From Chitinophaga sp. CF118 (lineage in GTDB: Bacteria > Bacteroidota > Bacteroidia > Chitinophagales > Chitinophagaceae), in contig NZ_FOMK01000001.1 of the NCBI RefSeq assembly GCF_900112615.1, positions 1,612,001-1,676,000 of the forward strand: a stretch of DNA of 64,000 bases. Direction: 5' to 3'. Under the pieces are notes generated by a model. It made no database searches. It worked only from the letters and a program-made list of their open reading frames with translations, and had not been told where the DNA came from. Every line of letters starts with the position of its first letter. The stretch's first letter is position 1. Position numbers and translations under genes: made by a program. Below, in pieces: positions 36,619-45,829 of this stretch.

Positions 36619-37434
36619 ATGAACAACACAATCTTAATTACAGGTGCCAGCAGCGGTTTAGGTAAAGCAAGCGCAAAACTGTTTCAATCAAAAGGCTGGA
36701 ATGTAGTGGCTACTATGCGTAACCCGGAAAACGAAACTGAACTGACAACATTAAACAACATCCTCGTCACCAGGTTGGATGTACTGGATCTGAGTTCTAT
36801 AGAAAATGCAGTAAAAGCGGGCATACAGCAATTCGGAAAAATCGACGTATTGTTAAATAATGCGGGTTATGGGGCTTATGGCCCACTGGAATCCTTCCCC
36901 CGCGAAAGGATAGTACGGCAGTTTAATACCAACGTAATTGGGCTCCTGGACGTAACAAGAACATTGCTGCCGCATTTCCGACAGAATAAAAATGGTATTA
37001 TTATTAATGTTTCTTCGATCGGTGGCCACATGACCTTTCCTTTAGGCGCACTCTATCATGGAACTAAATTCGCTGTTGAAGGTATTTCTGAATCGCTGAG
37101 TTATGAGGTTGCAGCATTTAATGGGAAGGTTAAGATTATCGAACCTGGGGCTATTGCAACAGACTTCGCAAGCCGCTCCCTGGACTTTAGCATGGACGAA
37201 AGCCTTACCGAATACCAGTCATTAGCAACAAAAGTAATGGCAGGATTGCCGGCCCTCTATCAAAGTGCATCACAGGCAAATACAATTGCTGAAGTAGTAT
37301 ACGGGGCAGCCACAGATGGTACAGATAAACTGAGATATGCGGCAGGAGAAGATGCGAAACAGTTTATCGGTAACCGGAAACAGTTGGATGACGAAACTTT
37401 CTTCGGAGCAGTGAAGGCACAATTCGGGCTTTAA
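36619..37434 (+). CDS. SDR family oxidoreductase
   Basis: A 271-residue classical short-chain dehydrogenase. The cofactor motif is ITGASSGLGKASA (TGxxxGxG, residues 7-13), NNAGYGAYG, the catalytic Ser in NVSSIGG and the YxxxK site in ALYHGTKFAVEG (Tyr-His-Gly-Thr-Lys). The C-terminal half matches the retinol-dehydrogenase-like group. It is followed 22 bp later by an AraC regulator, a common pair for inducible SDR genes. The substrate is unknown. Confidence 0.9.
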   Translation: MNNTILITGASSGLGKASAKLFQSKGWNVVATMRNPENETELTTLNNILVTRLDVLDLSSIENAVKAGIQQFGKIDVLLNNAGYGAYGPLESFPRERIVRQFNTNVIGLLDVTRTLLPHFRQNKNGIIINVSSIGGHMTFPLGALYHGTKFAVEGISESLSYEVAAFNGKVKIIEPGAIATDFASRSLDFSMDESLTEYQSLATKVMAGLPALYQSASQANTIAEVVYGAATDGTDKLRYAAGEDAKQFIGNRKQLDDETFFGAVKAQFGL

Positions 37435-37456
37435 AAGAGGTATATTTACGAAGGCC

Positions 37457-38359
37457 ATGAGTAAATTTATCCATTTACATACAATTTCAGATCTATTCAG
37501 GTTGTTAAAACTGGAAGGAACCTCTCAGCATCCGCTGATCGCAGTTGTCGACTTTAGCAAAGCAGATGAACATATGGAGGAAGAGACAAAGGTCTCCGCA
37601 GACTTCTACTCGATCATGTTTAAAAACTACGCTAAAAACAATGTCAAGTACGGACGTAAACTCATCGACTTCCAGGATGGTAACCTGATCTGCATAGCGC
37701 CCAACCAGGTCATTGAACTCGATGGCGAGATCGAAGAGAAGGAAAATATGCTGGGCTGGGGATTATTTTTTCATCCTAATCTCATCCGGGCCACTTCGCT
37801 GAATGATAAAATGAAGGACTACAACTTCTTCTCCTACGAGGTATCAGAATCCCTTCATTTATCGGAAAAGGAAAAGCAGATATTATACGATTGCGTTTTA
37901 AAGATACAGGCAGAATTACAGGAAAATATAGACGTGCATAGCCAGGCGATCATCGTTTCGAATATTGAACTGCTTCTGAATTATTGTACCCGGTTCTATG
38001 GGCGGCAATTCATTACCCGAAAAACTTCCAACAACGCAGTGGTGGCACAGGTGGAGAAAATATTAAGTGAATATTTCAGGAACGATAACCAGGGCTTGCC
38101 AACCGTAAAATACCTGGCAGAACAAGTACGTTTATCACCCAGTTACCTGAGCGACCTCCTAAAAAAGGAAACCGGTAAAAATACACAGGACCATATACAC
38201 ATTTATTTGATAGAAGAAGCGAAAAGTATACTGTTAAGTACGGAGAAGTCGGTGGGAGAAGTCGCATATGCGTTAGGGTTTGAATATCCACAATACTTTA
38301 ATAAACTCTTTAAACAGAAGACAGGCAAAACACCTATAGAATTTAGAAACATGAATTAA
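37457..38359 (+). CDS. AraC family transcriptional regulator
   Basis: A 300-residue regulator with an N-terminal sensor part (residues 1-180) and a C-terminal AraC DNA-binding domain (about 195-300) with two helix-turn-helix units: VKYLAEQVRLSPSYLSDLLKKETG and EVAYALGFEYPQYFNKLFKQKTG, both split at the expected spacing. It probably controls the adjacent SDR gene. Effector unknown. A short hairpin terminates the transcript. Confidence 0.92.
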   Translation: MSKFIHLHTISDLFRLLKLEGTSQHPLIAVVDFSKADEHMEEETKVSADFYSIMFKNYAKNNVKYGRKLIDFQDGNLICIAPNQVIELDGEIEEKENMLGWGLFFHPNLIRATSLNDKMKDYNFFSYEVSESLHLSEKEKQILYDCVLKIQAELQENIDVHSQAIIVSNIELLLNYCTRFYGRQFITRKTSNNAVVAQVEKILSEYFRNDNQGLPTVKYLAEQVRLSPSYLSDLLKKETGKNTQDHIHIYLIEEAKSILLSTEKSVGEVAYALGFEYPQYFNKLFKQKTGKTPIEFRNMN

Positions 38360-38380
38360 AGGGGACATTGTCCTCTTTTT
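38358..38380 (+). terminator. Terminator of the AraC gene
   Basis: AAAGGGGAC / GTCCTCTTT (one G-U pair) around a 3-nt loop followed by T residues. Confidence 0.65.
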
Positions 38381-38815
38381 ACACCTTAGTGCTGTACCCG
38401 CAATACTCCTTCAACGTACCAGGCACGCAACCGGACAATAACAGCAAGTTTAACTACCGCCTCTGATAAAATTTCAACCTGAAGGATATTTTTTATGATC
38501 AGATTTATTAATCATTTTGCAATGCAATAATTATTTGCAGTACGACATAGCAAAAACAACAACCTTAGTTGAATTTCATAATAATCATTTACGATTCGGT
38601 TCAAACTTCGCCCCCGGTGGCCCGCAGATTAAAAGCCTTCAAGTCGAAAGATTTGAAGGCTTTTTCTTGGACCGAATTGACGGGCCATGACCTAAATAAT
38701 TTTCGAATTCTCCTTAATTTATAATTATATTAATTTGTTTCTAATTAAATTGGCAATGGTGCCGAAGTTTGCTCCAAGGATGCCTGATGTTATAATTTAA
38801 AATTGAAGTAAATAA
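38381..38815. other. Gene-free accessory stretch with a repeated hairpin
   Basis: No supported gene. It contains the second copy of the tRNA-Ser terminator sequence (38632-38665), preceded by CGGTGGCCCGCA, which looks like the last bases of a tRNA but does not fold into one. Confidence 0.5.
38632..38665. repeat. Second copy of the tRNA-Ser terminator hairpin
   Basis: A 34-nt match to 34085-34118 with one mismatch. The two copies are 4.5 kb apart in the same orientation and flank the DUF1016, intron and SDR-AraC genes. Confidence 0.75.
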
Positions 38816-39109
38816 ATGTTAAGAAAAGCAATTTCTATTTTGCCTCTACTCATTAGCCTTTCTCTTTTAAGCAGTTTTTTGTATTTGTTAAATAAGTATC
38901 AGGTGTATAAGGCAACTAGAATGATTAATACTGAAAGTTATTTGTTTATTTATGATTTTTATACTGGTATAGGATACCTGCTGATATTAATTGGTATTGT
39001 TCTTTCTTTTTTTATAAAAAATTGGTTGTTCAAATTGGGTTCTATAATTGTGTTGGTTTTCACGGTTGTTTATATTTATCAAAACATTGGAATGTTTAAT
39101 CCGTTTTAG
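38816..39109 (+). CDS. Small three-pass membrane protein, unknown
   Basis: A 97-residue, very hydrophobic protein with three likely membrane segments (about residues 6-25, 50-68, 70-92) and few charges. No family is recognised. It is AT-rich and has no obvious partner. Confidence 0.5.
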   Translation: MLRKAISILPLLISLSLLSSFLYLLNKYQVYKATRMINTESYLFIYDFYTGIGYLLILIGIVLSFFIKNWLFKLGSIIVLVFTVVYIYQNIGMFNPF

Positions 39110-39256
39110 AAAACGATACATGTTTAGATACAGGAAATAGCCGAAGGTATTAAGCTAGACCGCGGTGAACACAGACGTCCCACTAGACTCGTCGGGGGGT
39201 ATCCCACTCTTCTTTATCATAGATCAATCCTCATCAATCCAAGGATTATAGGGGAC

Positions 39257-39916
39257 TTATTCTTCGAATACTGGTACTTTTTCAACAACAGGCTTCCATT
39301 GTAAGCTCATTTCTATTTGTTTGAGTATTTGCCTCGCCTGTGTCAAAGGGTGATCCGGAAATTCAATATCATAAACATACTGTTCAGATTTATTCATTAA
39401 AGGTCCATCCTTAAAATTATTATCATAAGGATCAGCAGACCAGTTTGAATATCCATTTTCATCAACAGAGATCATTTTATTCGAAATAAGTTTGTCTGCA
39501 ATCAATGCTTCTCTCATTCCCGTAATACCTATTTCTACGGCCTGCACTTTAAAGACAAAACTACAAGTCTTGAATGGAAAGGTTAATGATCCGATATATG
39601 TCATTCCTGAACCTTCCTGTGGAAGCTTGAAAATTGTTTTTATGAAAGGTCTTGTATCTTTTTCAGACAATGCTACTTCAATCAGTCCACCGTTTACGCC
39701 GGATATTAAGTGTCTATAAAAACTTCTAAGTGTTTCAATATTCTTTATTGTAGGAATATCTGGTGGCTTCTCAAAAAAATTGACGCTTATGGATATAGTC
39801 TGTTCGGGATTTATCCATTGAATGATGGATTTATCGTCCTTAGCTTTTGCCCAGCCGAAGTCAGAAATTGAAACTGAATTGATATTAATTATCTCCCTTC
39901 TAAATAATGAAAACAT
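39257..39916 (-). CDS. Hypothetical 219-residue protein
   Basis: A soluble protein starting MFSLFRREIININSVSISDFGW, with no signal peptide; strands and helices alternate (SVNFFEKPPDIPTIKNIETL, GMTYIGSLTFPFKTCSFVFKVQ). The size and the acidic body resemble immunity proteins of polymorphic toxin systems, but no toxin lies beside it, so this is only a guess. Monocistronic. Confidence 0.5.
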   Translation of the reverse strand: MFSLFRREIININSVSISDFGWAKAKDDKSIIQWINPEQTISISVNFFEKPPDIPTIKNIETLRSFYRHLISGVNGGLIEVALSEKDTRPFIKTIFKLPQEGSGMTYIGSLTFPFKTCSFVFKVQAVEIGITGMREALIADKLISNKMISVDENGYSNWSADPYDNNFKDGPLMNKSEQYVYDIEFPDHPLTQARQILKQIEMSLQWKPVVEKVPVFEE

Positions 39917-40071
39917 AGCGTAAATATAGGCTATATATAATGGTCGATCTGTGTTAAAAAAAGAAGCGTTAATCAGCTTATGTATTCAGTATTGTGGGAT
40001 TTAAACATCTTGTAAATATTATTGCTTACTATTAATAATAGCTACATTTACTCAACTTTTATGATTTACCT

Positions 40072-41703
40072 ATGAAATTGTATTGCTATATTTCGGGCAT
40101 TCTTATTTTATTGATTTGCTGTACAAAGAAAAAAGATGAGACTTCTCAACCGCCGACTGTTAAACAAGACCCAACGCTTACATTGATTTCTGCTGACGTT
40201 GAGAATAATGATGCCGTTCATATCGAAGGTAAGATCATTGCACCGGTCTGGTTAGAGAATCCTGTTTATGGCATCGTATATAGCGTAGATTCAATCCCTA
40301 CAGTGAACAGTTTGGGGAAAATCGTCCTGGGGAATGTCCGCGACTCTGCTAATATAGATTATACTATTAAGGATTTGTCGCGTTGGGAAAACTATACTTT
40401 CCGACTGTTTATAACGACGGAAAAGGGAACCTGGTACAGTCTGTCAAAACAGGTAGTTCCTCCCAGCTTTCAGATAGCACCGCTCAAAGATTCGGTTATT
40501 TCCAGAAATACGATATTAAAGGTCTATTTCACAGAACCTATACCAGCTGATCAGACAAAAGGTTTTGAAGTATATGTAGGTGATAAAAAGGTAGACAGTA
40601 TAAATGTTGTTGTTGACGCATCTGGTAGTATTACTTTCCTTGTGCCGATCGACTATAAGCAAGGCACATCTATCACAATCAAAAAGGGCTCATATAGCCA
40701 AACTATTGTTCCAGATATTCCTGTATTACCCGGTTATTGGAAGCGCATTCCATCGCATGAAGGTTATCTCGCTGATAATGCCGCTTATTTTACACTTGGC
40801 AATAACGGATATATTATAGGGGGACACCAGTATCTGTCGGAAACGCAACCAATTAATGCCGTTTGGGAAATTGACCTCAGCACTTACAAATGGAAAAAGA
40901 AGAATCCATTTCCGATAACACTCCATAGTGCTATGGCAGTCACCATTAATAATAAAGGGTATTTGTTTGGAGGAGTAACAGACGGGGCTACACCTAATGA
41001 CAAGGTTTGGGAATACGATCCTGTATCTGACAGCTGGCAAAGCATAGGCACTATGAACGACGTTGTTGCTGAAAATATAATTGGTCGCCTGAGGATGTCT
41101 ACAGCGGTTTACAATAATAAGATCTACATGGGTGGTGGTATACGATTAGGGGGATCACCGAACTTCTTCGAGTATTGGTATACGAAATATTGGGTAACCT
41201 TCGATCCGGTTGCGCGCGTCTGGGAAAATCTACCACAGTTACCAAGTATTAACAAGATACAAAGTATGACTACCTACACGTACGATAATAAATTATATTT
41301 ATTCGGTGGTGATAATAGTAGCCATGAATCAGGTGAAAGTTTTGCGCTCGATTTCAGTAACAAAACCTGGTCAAAACCTGACATTACCAGATCATTACCA
41401 CCGCGAACAGGAGTATCTGTTATCAATAAAAACAATACCACGTATTTCTTCGGGGGGTATCAATATAAGCCGAGCACTGGTCCGTCCGGAGGTAGATTCG
41501 GGGTGATGCCTGAGTTTTGGAAAATGGATGAGAACCAGCATTATACACAATTGGCAAGTGCCAGTACGTCAGAGTTTGTGTCTGGATTAAACAGAAATGC
41601 TCCAATTTTTGCAACAGCCAACGGGTTTATCGTATATAATGTGCTTACGTGGAATGGAAACAATACATTGACGAGAGCCATAATAGAGTATGTACCCGAA
41701 TAA
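40072..41703 (+). CDS. Kelch-repeat lipoprotein
   Basis: A 543-residue lipoprotein, lipobox LLIC-C (LILLICC). Residues 30-215 contain beta-sandwich (IPT/TIG or fibronectin-like) parts (LKDSVISRNTILKVYFTEPI). The C-terminal part holds kelch repeats, each with a di-glycine followed by a Tyr/Trp pair, e.g. AVTINNKGYLFGG ... WEYDPVSDSWQ, AVYNNKIYMGGG and YDNKLYLFGGDN, forming a six-bladed propeller. It is a surface protein of unknown role, common in Bacteroidota. Confidence 0.85.
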   Translation: MKLYCYISGILILLICCTKKKDETSQPPTVKQDPTLTLISADVENNDAVHIEGKIIAPVWLENPVYGIVYSVDSIPTVNSLGKIVLGNVRDSANIDYTIKDLSRWENYTFRLFITTEKGTWYSLSKQVVPPSFQIAPLKDSVISRNTILKVYFTEPIPADQTKGFEVYVGDKKVDSINVVVDASGSITFLVPIDYKQGTSITIKKGSYSQTIVPDIPVLPGYWKRIPSHEGYLADNAAYFTLGNNGYIIGGHQYLSETQPINAVWEIDLSTYKWKKKNPFPITLHSAMAVTINNKGYLFGGVTDGATPNDKVWEYDPVSDSWQSIGTMNDVVAENIIGRLRMSTAVYNNKIYMGGGIRLGGSPNFFEYWYTKYWVTFDPVARVWENLPQLPSINKIQSMTTYTYDNKLYLFGGDNSSHESGESFALDFSNKTWSKPDITRSLPPRTGVSVINKNNTTYFFGGYQYKPSTGPSGGRFGVMPEFWKMDENQHYTQLASASTSEFVSGLNRNAPIFATANGFIVYNVLTWNGNNTLTRAIIEYVPE

Positions 41704-41807
41704 TTGACGTCACATTAAATATCCGACTATTTTTTAAGCATGAATATGTTTAAAAAATACCTGAATTTCTGATAAATTATCTGCAAATTGGTTCGAAACC
41801 TATAAGC

Positions 41808-41866
41808 CTCCATCAGGTATCCGAACAAGAAGAGCCTGTATCGCATTTATGATACAGGCTCTTCTT
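41808..41866. repeat. Palindromic repeat copy 2
   Basis: CTCCATCAGG followed by hairpin arms 41827-41842 and 41851-41866 (AAGAAGAGCCTGTATC). The core and the leading CTCCATCAGG match copy 1 at 28708-28767; the loop differs. Confidence 0.8.
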
Positions 41867-41909
41867 GCTAAGAAGGCCTTATTAAATTAATGTAAAAACC
41901 TCAGGTAAC

Positions 41910-42143
41910 TTACAATACACTTCTGAGTAGTTCTTCTAGTTTTAATTCGCCTGCTATAGTTTGTGCGCCATTTGCCATAGCTTTTTTCATAATCTCCGCA
42001 GTTTCTGGAGAAAATTCCAACACTTCCCAACCTTCATTTTCAGCTTTAAAAACTTCTACATTTCTAACCGGAGTTATAACTTTTTTCGTGGTTATGCCAT
42101 AAATTTTTAACGATTTTTGAAAACAGATGTCGGCTCTAATACC
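41910..42143 (-). pseudogene. C-terminal fragment of an unknown protein
   Basis: An open frame of 77 codons, closed by a stop on the upstream side (42144-42146), with no usable start. It reads ITTKKVITPVRNVEVFKAE and ends MANGAQTIAGELKLEELL before the stop. It looks like the end of a longer protein that has lost its 5' part. The family is not recognised; the neighbourhood suggests a toxin or surface-protein tip. Confidence 0.45.
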
Positions 42144-42187
42144 TTATAGTTTTACATAACAATTTTTACAGCCTTTTTATTTACGAA

Positions 42188-42652
42188 TTAATCTAATATT
42201 CCAAAAGCACATTTAATACTAAAAAACTTCTTATTTCTCTCTTTTATCCATACCCAACCATAACCATGCGTCTTGGTAGAATATATTTCAATCACGTACT
42301 TCTTTCTCCCCAATAAATGCGAATAAATAAGGATATTGGAACTATTAATTTGGTTCGTTATCGAAGAATCAGTTACTATTTTTGTCATTCTACCGTTAAT
42401 ATTTTCTACACTACATTTATCAAAGAATCTGGATGTATCTATTATTATAATTGGAGTATCCTTATACTGAAAGGATTTAAAATTAAAAAAACGTTGAACA
42501 GTAGAGTCCTTTAATAAATTATTTAAAATCTCACATCTACTAAAACAGGGATGACATTTAGTAATATCCTGCTGGCAAAATGCGCTGTAAGAAAGCATAC
42601 ATAGTACAATAAGGACAAACGCTTTTTTATGAATATTTAATACCTTTTTCAT
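42188..42652 (-). CDS. Secreted Cys-motif protein, tandem paralogue 1
   Basis: A 154-residue protein with signal peptide ending SAFCQQ and the motif DITKCHPCFSRCEILNNLLKD, then KCSVENINGRMTKIVTDSS and WVWIKERNKKFFS. It is clearly homologous to the next upstream protein (42706-43173), with the same CHPCxxRCEI motif and conserved later Cys. The pair follows an HExxH toxin-like gene, so the two may be immunity proteins or secreted partners. It has no known family in my reading. Confidence 0.6.
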   Translation of the reverse strand: MKKVLNIHKKAFVLIVLCMLSYSAFCQQDITKCHPCFSRCEILNNLLKDSTVQRFFNFKSFQYKDTPIIIIDTSRFFDKCSVENINGRMTKIVTDSSITNQINSSNILIYSHLLGRKKYVIEIYSTKTHGYGWVWIKERNKKFFSIKCAFGILD

Positions 42653-42705
42653 TTAATGCATTTTATCCGCTTCCGATAACAAGTAAAATAATTTCTAGTT
42701 GCAAA

Positions 42706-43173
42706 CTAATCTACTATTCCGCTCCCCGCGTCGAGGCTAAAAAATCTGCCATTTCTTTCCTTTAGGTTTATCCAAAAAAAGCTATTGTTCTTTTTACGCA
42801 ACAATTCAACCCTATATTTTCTTTTACCATTGGGGTAGAAATTAACAATAATGTTAGAATTATTAATTTGCTTCATTAGTGAAGAATCGGTTACAATTTT
42901 GGTAACTCTTCCATTAATATTTCCTAAATTACAATTAACAAAGGATTTAGATATATCAACTATTACGATTGGAGTATCCTGAAACTTTTTAAGATGATAC
43001 CAACGCTCAATCGTAGAATCTTTTAATAAATTACCTAAGATCTCACATCTATCTAAACAGGGATGACATTTAGAAAAATCTTGGTCCTGGCAATATGCGC
43101 TGTAAGAAAGAACACATAATATAAATAGCAAAAACTTTTTTTTATGGTCATTTAATACACTTATCATATACAT
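42706..43173 (-). CDS. Secreted Cys-motif protein, tandem paralogue 2
   Basis: A 155-residue paralogue of the 42188-42652 protein: signal peptide (LSYSAYCQDQ), the motif FSKCHPCLDRCEILGNLLKD, NCNLGNINGRVTKIVTDSS and WINLKERNGRFFS. About half the residues agree between the copies by eye, so the duplication is not very recent. It starts 3 bp before the stop of the HExxH gene, which points to coupled expression. Confidence 0.6.
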   Translation of the reverse strand: MYMISVLNDHKKKFLLFILCVLSYSAYCQDQDFSKCHPCLDRCEILGNLLKDSTIERWYHLKKFQDTPIVIVDISKSFVNCNLGNINGRVTKIVTDSSLMKQINNSNIIVNFYPNGKRKYRVELLRKKNNSFFWINLKERNGRFFSLDAGSGIVD

Positions 43174-43176
43174 ATT

Positions 43177-43635
43177 TTACAAATTTGTTACTATAAGGAC
43201 AATACTAGGATTAGCATCCAACGCCGCATTTATCTGTTGGGCAGCAGCATTTCCTATAAGGCTAGGCAGCATTTTTCTTCCTTCCTCTGTTTTACTTTTT
43301 TCAGCCCTTACTTCTCTCGCTCTGTCAATCATTTTCTGTTCAAAATCCACATCTCCAAATCCAGGCCAATCTAAGTAAACACTTACCTGACCGTCTACAG
43401 TAGGAGACCACATCTCATTATCAAAATCATTCCCAGGCTCACCTTCAGGCTCACCATTCTTTTGTAAATCGCCTCTGTGTACTTCTTCATGCAAAAGCGT
43501 CTTTACTACCCACCATAAAAGTGCGTCCTTATCCTCTGGCTTCGCACTTTCGAACATTTGAACCAATTTCTTTGAAATATCAATAGTATTCCCTTTATCT
43601 TTCTGATGTGTATAACCTCTTACATATTGGATCAT
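43177..43635 (-). CDS. Orphan HExxH metallopeptidase-like toxin tip
   Basis: A 152-residue protein with the zincin motif LHEEVHRGD (HExxH) near residue 50 and an acidic body. The open frame begins right after a stop at 43690 and the only Met is at 43635, so there is no room for a delivery domain. It resembles the C-terminal peptidase tips of Rhs-type or other polymorphic toxins that are often left as orphan modules. The two paralogues downstream could be its immunity genes. Function not proven. Confidence 0.5.
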   Translation of the reverse strand: MIQYVRGYTHQKDKGNTIDISKKLVQMFESAKPEDKDALLWWVVKTLLHEEVHRGDLQKNGEPEGEPGNDFDNEMWSPTVDGQVSVYLDWPGFGDVDFEQKMIDRAREVRAEKSKTEEGRKMLPSLIGNAAAQQINAALDANPSIVLIVTNL

Positions 43636-43700
43636 AGACGGGTCTAATTCACCCTTACCTGGATCATCTACTATCTTTCCTTATTATAAGAGTTGAGCAG

Positions 43701-44618
43701 TTATACTTCCTCAAAATAATCTGTATCCAGGCGTTTAACTTCGTAGGCTTTTTTGGAAGCCACCCCAATATTATATTCAATCATAAGCTCTGCGAGTTCC
43801 TTCCCATCTATTAAAGCAATTTTGGGTTCAATTGAAGTGACAAATTCCTTAGCACTTAGAGGATAATTCGAGGTAGTAATGAAAATACCTTTCTTGGCCT
43901 TCTTAGCCAGCAGAGAACCGGCAAAATCCCTTACCTGATGTATCGTGACTGTATTTCCCCATCTTTTTGCCTGAACATATATTGTGTCAAGTCCCAATTT
44001 ATCTTCCTTAATCAGTCCATCAATGCCACCATCTCCTGACTTACCCATTACCTGTCCGGCTTCTTTCTTTGATCCACCATATCCCATTTTGATGAGTAGA
44101 TCGATTACCAATACTTCAAAGAAAGAAGGAGGGCAGCTTTTCACCTTCTCCAATAATTCCGACGCCAACTGTTCTTTGATTGATACAAATGAATATTCCA
44201 AAAGCTCTTCAGGAGTTTTCCCTGTCTCGATTTCCGTCTTCTCAATAACAGGAGTTATTCCATCATCTTTTGCGGAAAATGATTCATGCCATTCCTTAAA
44301 ACCTGGCAAAGTTTTAAGGAATTTCACATCGACTCTGGAAGGCTTGCCTTCAAGCAAATCCTTTCCTGACTGACTGATTTTTAAAATCCCTCTTCGTGGG
44401 TTCTCAAGCAATTGAGCCTTTTTCAGGTAGGTCCGTGCCCATCCCACTCTATTATCAATAATAGGCTGATTTCCACTCGGTAATAATTCAACCTTTTCTT
44501 CTTCTGTTAAATGGAACTGGTCGCAAATTTTATTAATGACATCACGCAGCATATATTCGTTACCATCAGATAATATTTGCAATAAAGGCAACATGATTGT
44601 TTGAAAATCCGGGATCAT
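43701..44618 (-). CDS. mrr: Mrr-like type IV restriction endonuclease
   Basis: A 305-residue protein with an N-terminal winged-helix region (LLQILSDGNEYMLRDVINKI, NRVGWARTYLKKAQLLENP) and a C-terminal Mrr nuclease domain. Visible catalytic parts are FFEVLVIDLLIKMGYGG, GKSGDGGIDGLIKEDKLG (Asp) and IYVQAKRW (Gln-x-Lys), followed by QVRDFAGSLLAKKAKKGIFITT. Mrr enzymes cut DNA carrying foreign methylation. It sits in the accessory region with a DUF1016 nuclease, so this could be a small defence cluster. It is intact by motif. Confidence 0.92.
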   Translation of the reverse strand: MIPDFQTIMLPLLQILSDGNEYMLRDVINKICDQFHLTEEEKVELLPSGNQPIIDNRVGWARTYLKKAQLLENPRRGILKISQSGKDLLEGKPSRVDVKFLKTLPGFKEWHESFSAKDDGITPVIEKTEIETGKTPEELLEYSFVSIKEQLASELLEKVKSCPPSFFEVLVIDLLIKMGYGGSKKEAGQVMGKSGDGGIDGLIKEDKLGLDTIYVQAKRWGNTVTIHQVRDFAGSLLAKKAKKGIFITTSNYPLSAKEFVTSIEPKIALIDGKELAELMIEYNIGVASKKAYEVKRLDTDYFEEV

Positions 44619-44772
44619 GGGTTAAAAGATTAATGGGGCTATATTAATCAACTTTTTGTACATGACAAACATATCATTTATAAAACATCATTATTTCCTG
44701 TCAGATAACAGAAAAGTAGTAGCTCGAAATATTTCAGAACATCGAGTCCGGAATTCGTACAATGTGCCAGTA

Positions 44773-44988
44773 TTAGTTTGCCTCTTTAAAGCTGAAATGG
44801 ATTATTTTAATCTTACTATTCCTACTGGTTTTGTTATCACTGTTTGACCCAGGCTGTATCTTAAGCAGCGTTTCAAATTTGCTTTTATAGATCGCCTCCG
44901 TCGGATTTGCCTGTTGATCTTTTTTGCAGGCGGTAAGAATAAATAAAAACAGAAAATAGTTAACCAGGGATTTCGGGTTCTTGATCAT
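44773..44988 (-). CDS. Small lipoprotein, unknown
   Basis: A 71-residue lipoprotein with lipobox LTAC and a short charged mature part (KKDQQANPTEAIYK, IKIIHFSFKEAN). It lies 22 bp downstream of 45011-45805 on the same strand, so probably the second gene of a two-gene unit. No family recognised. Confidence 0.5.
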   Translation of the reverse strand: MIKNPKSLVNYFLFLFILTACKKDQQANPTEAIYKSKFETLLKIQPGSNSDNKTSRNSKIKIIHFSFKEAN

Positions 44989-45010
44989 AAATAAGTTTTT
45001 TTTGAATTTA

Positions 45011-45805
45011 TTATTGGGGAGAATATATTTCTTGCCAGGGTACGTTTTTTCTAATTTCCATATTAGCAGGAAGAGTAAATAAGGAATCCGGTTGCTTACC
45101 TTCTTTATATCCAGAAACCTGGAAAAGAATTACGCCTATGCCTGGTTTACCATCCTTGCCCGTCCAGTTGACGGATGCTTTAATACACAGTACCTCATAC
45201 GGAAATTCGGCAGGTAAATAACTGTTTAATGGGGAATGTACTTTAAATGACGTGGGCGTATAATAAAAACGTAAAGTATCTTTACTCTTTGTGAGGGCCA
45301 CTCCTTCAATACATGGAAGATTAACTATGTAAGTTGATTTTGATTTTCCAAGAGATATAATTGTTGTTTTATTACTATCAATTAAGCGGTAAAAATATTC
45401 CGTATTTTCATCTCTTAATAGTTTTTCAGAGATCTGTCTAATACCGTTATTTTTAAAAAATGTATAAGTTAGCCGTTTCTCCCAATCAATAAGATAATTG
45501 GGGTGTACCATGTTTAACTGAAGCGTATTAGTTAAAACAGTTCCTTTTGAAATGGCATTCTCTCTTACTGCTTCCGCCGTATCGGATGGTAAATCTTTCC
45601 TTAAAATTTTACATCCTTTAATATAGTAAGTAAAAAAATAAGAAGATTGCGAAGCTTTAAGCGAAGAAAGATCTGTCGGTATCAACCTAACATCTGGAAA
45701 CGTATATTGAGCGATGGTAATAACTCCTTCACCAAAGCCTAATTTGGACTTTTGAATACTGGGGAATATAAAAAGAGATAAAATTAGGCTAACAAGGGTT
45801 TTCAT
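45011..45805 (-). CDS. Secreted protein, unknown
   Basis: A 264-residue secreted protein. I start it at 45805 so that a normal signal (MKTLVSLILSLFIFPSIQ) leads; the longer frame adds a short extra segment. The mature part has no recognised domain (FTYYIKGCKILRKDLPSDTAE, VILFQVSGYKEG). Followed by a small lipoprotein gene. Confidence 0.55.
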   Translation of the reverse strand: MKTLVSLILSLFIFPSIQKSKLGFGEGVITIAQYTFPDVRLIPTDLSSLKASQSSYFFTYYIKGCKILRKDLPSDTAEAVRENAISKGTVLTNTLQLNMVHPNYLIDWEKRLTYTFFKNNGIRQISEKLLRDENTEYFYRLIDSNKTTIISLGKSKSTYIVNLPCIEGVALTKSKDTLRFYYTPTSFKVHSPLNSYLPAEFPYEVLCIKASVNWTGKDGKPGIGVILFQVSGYKEGKQPDSLFTLPANMEIRKNVPWQEIYSPQ

Positions 45806-45829
45806 ATTGCAGATAATTGCTAATTGCAA

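Noticed and set aside
38600-38631. tRNA-like 3' tail CGGTGGCCCGCA before the repeated hairpin
   Set aside because: The T arm does not pair and no acceptor 5' strand or anticodon arm is found upstream, so no tRNA is called.
41780-41810. tRNA T-arm-like GGTTCGAAACC
   Set aside because: It is a short palindrome without any other tRNA element.
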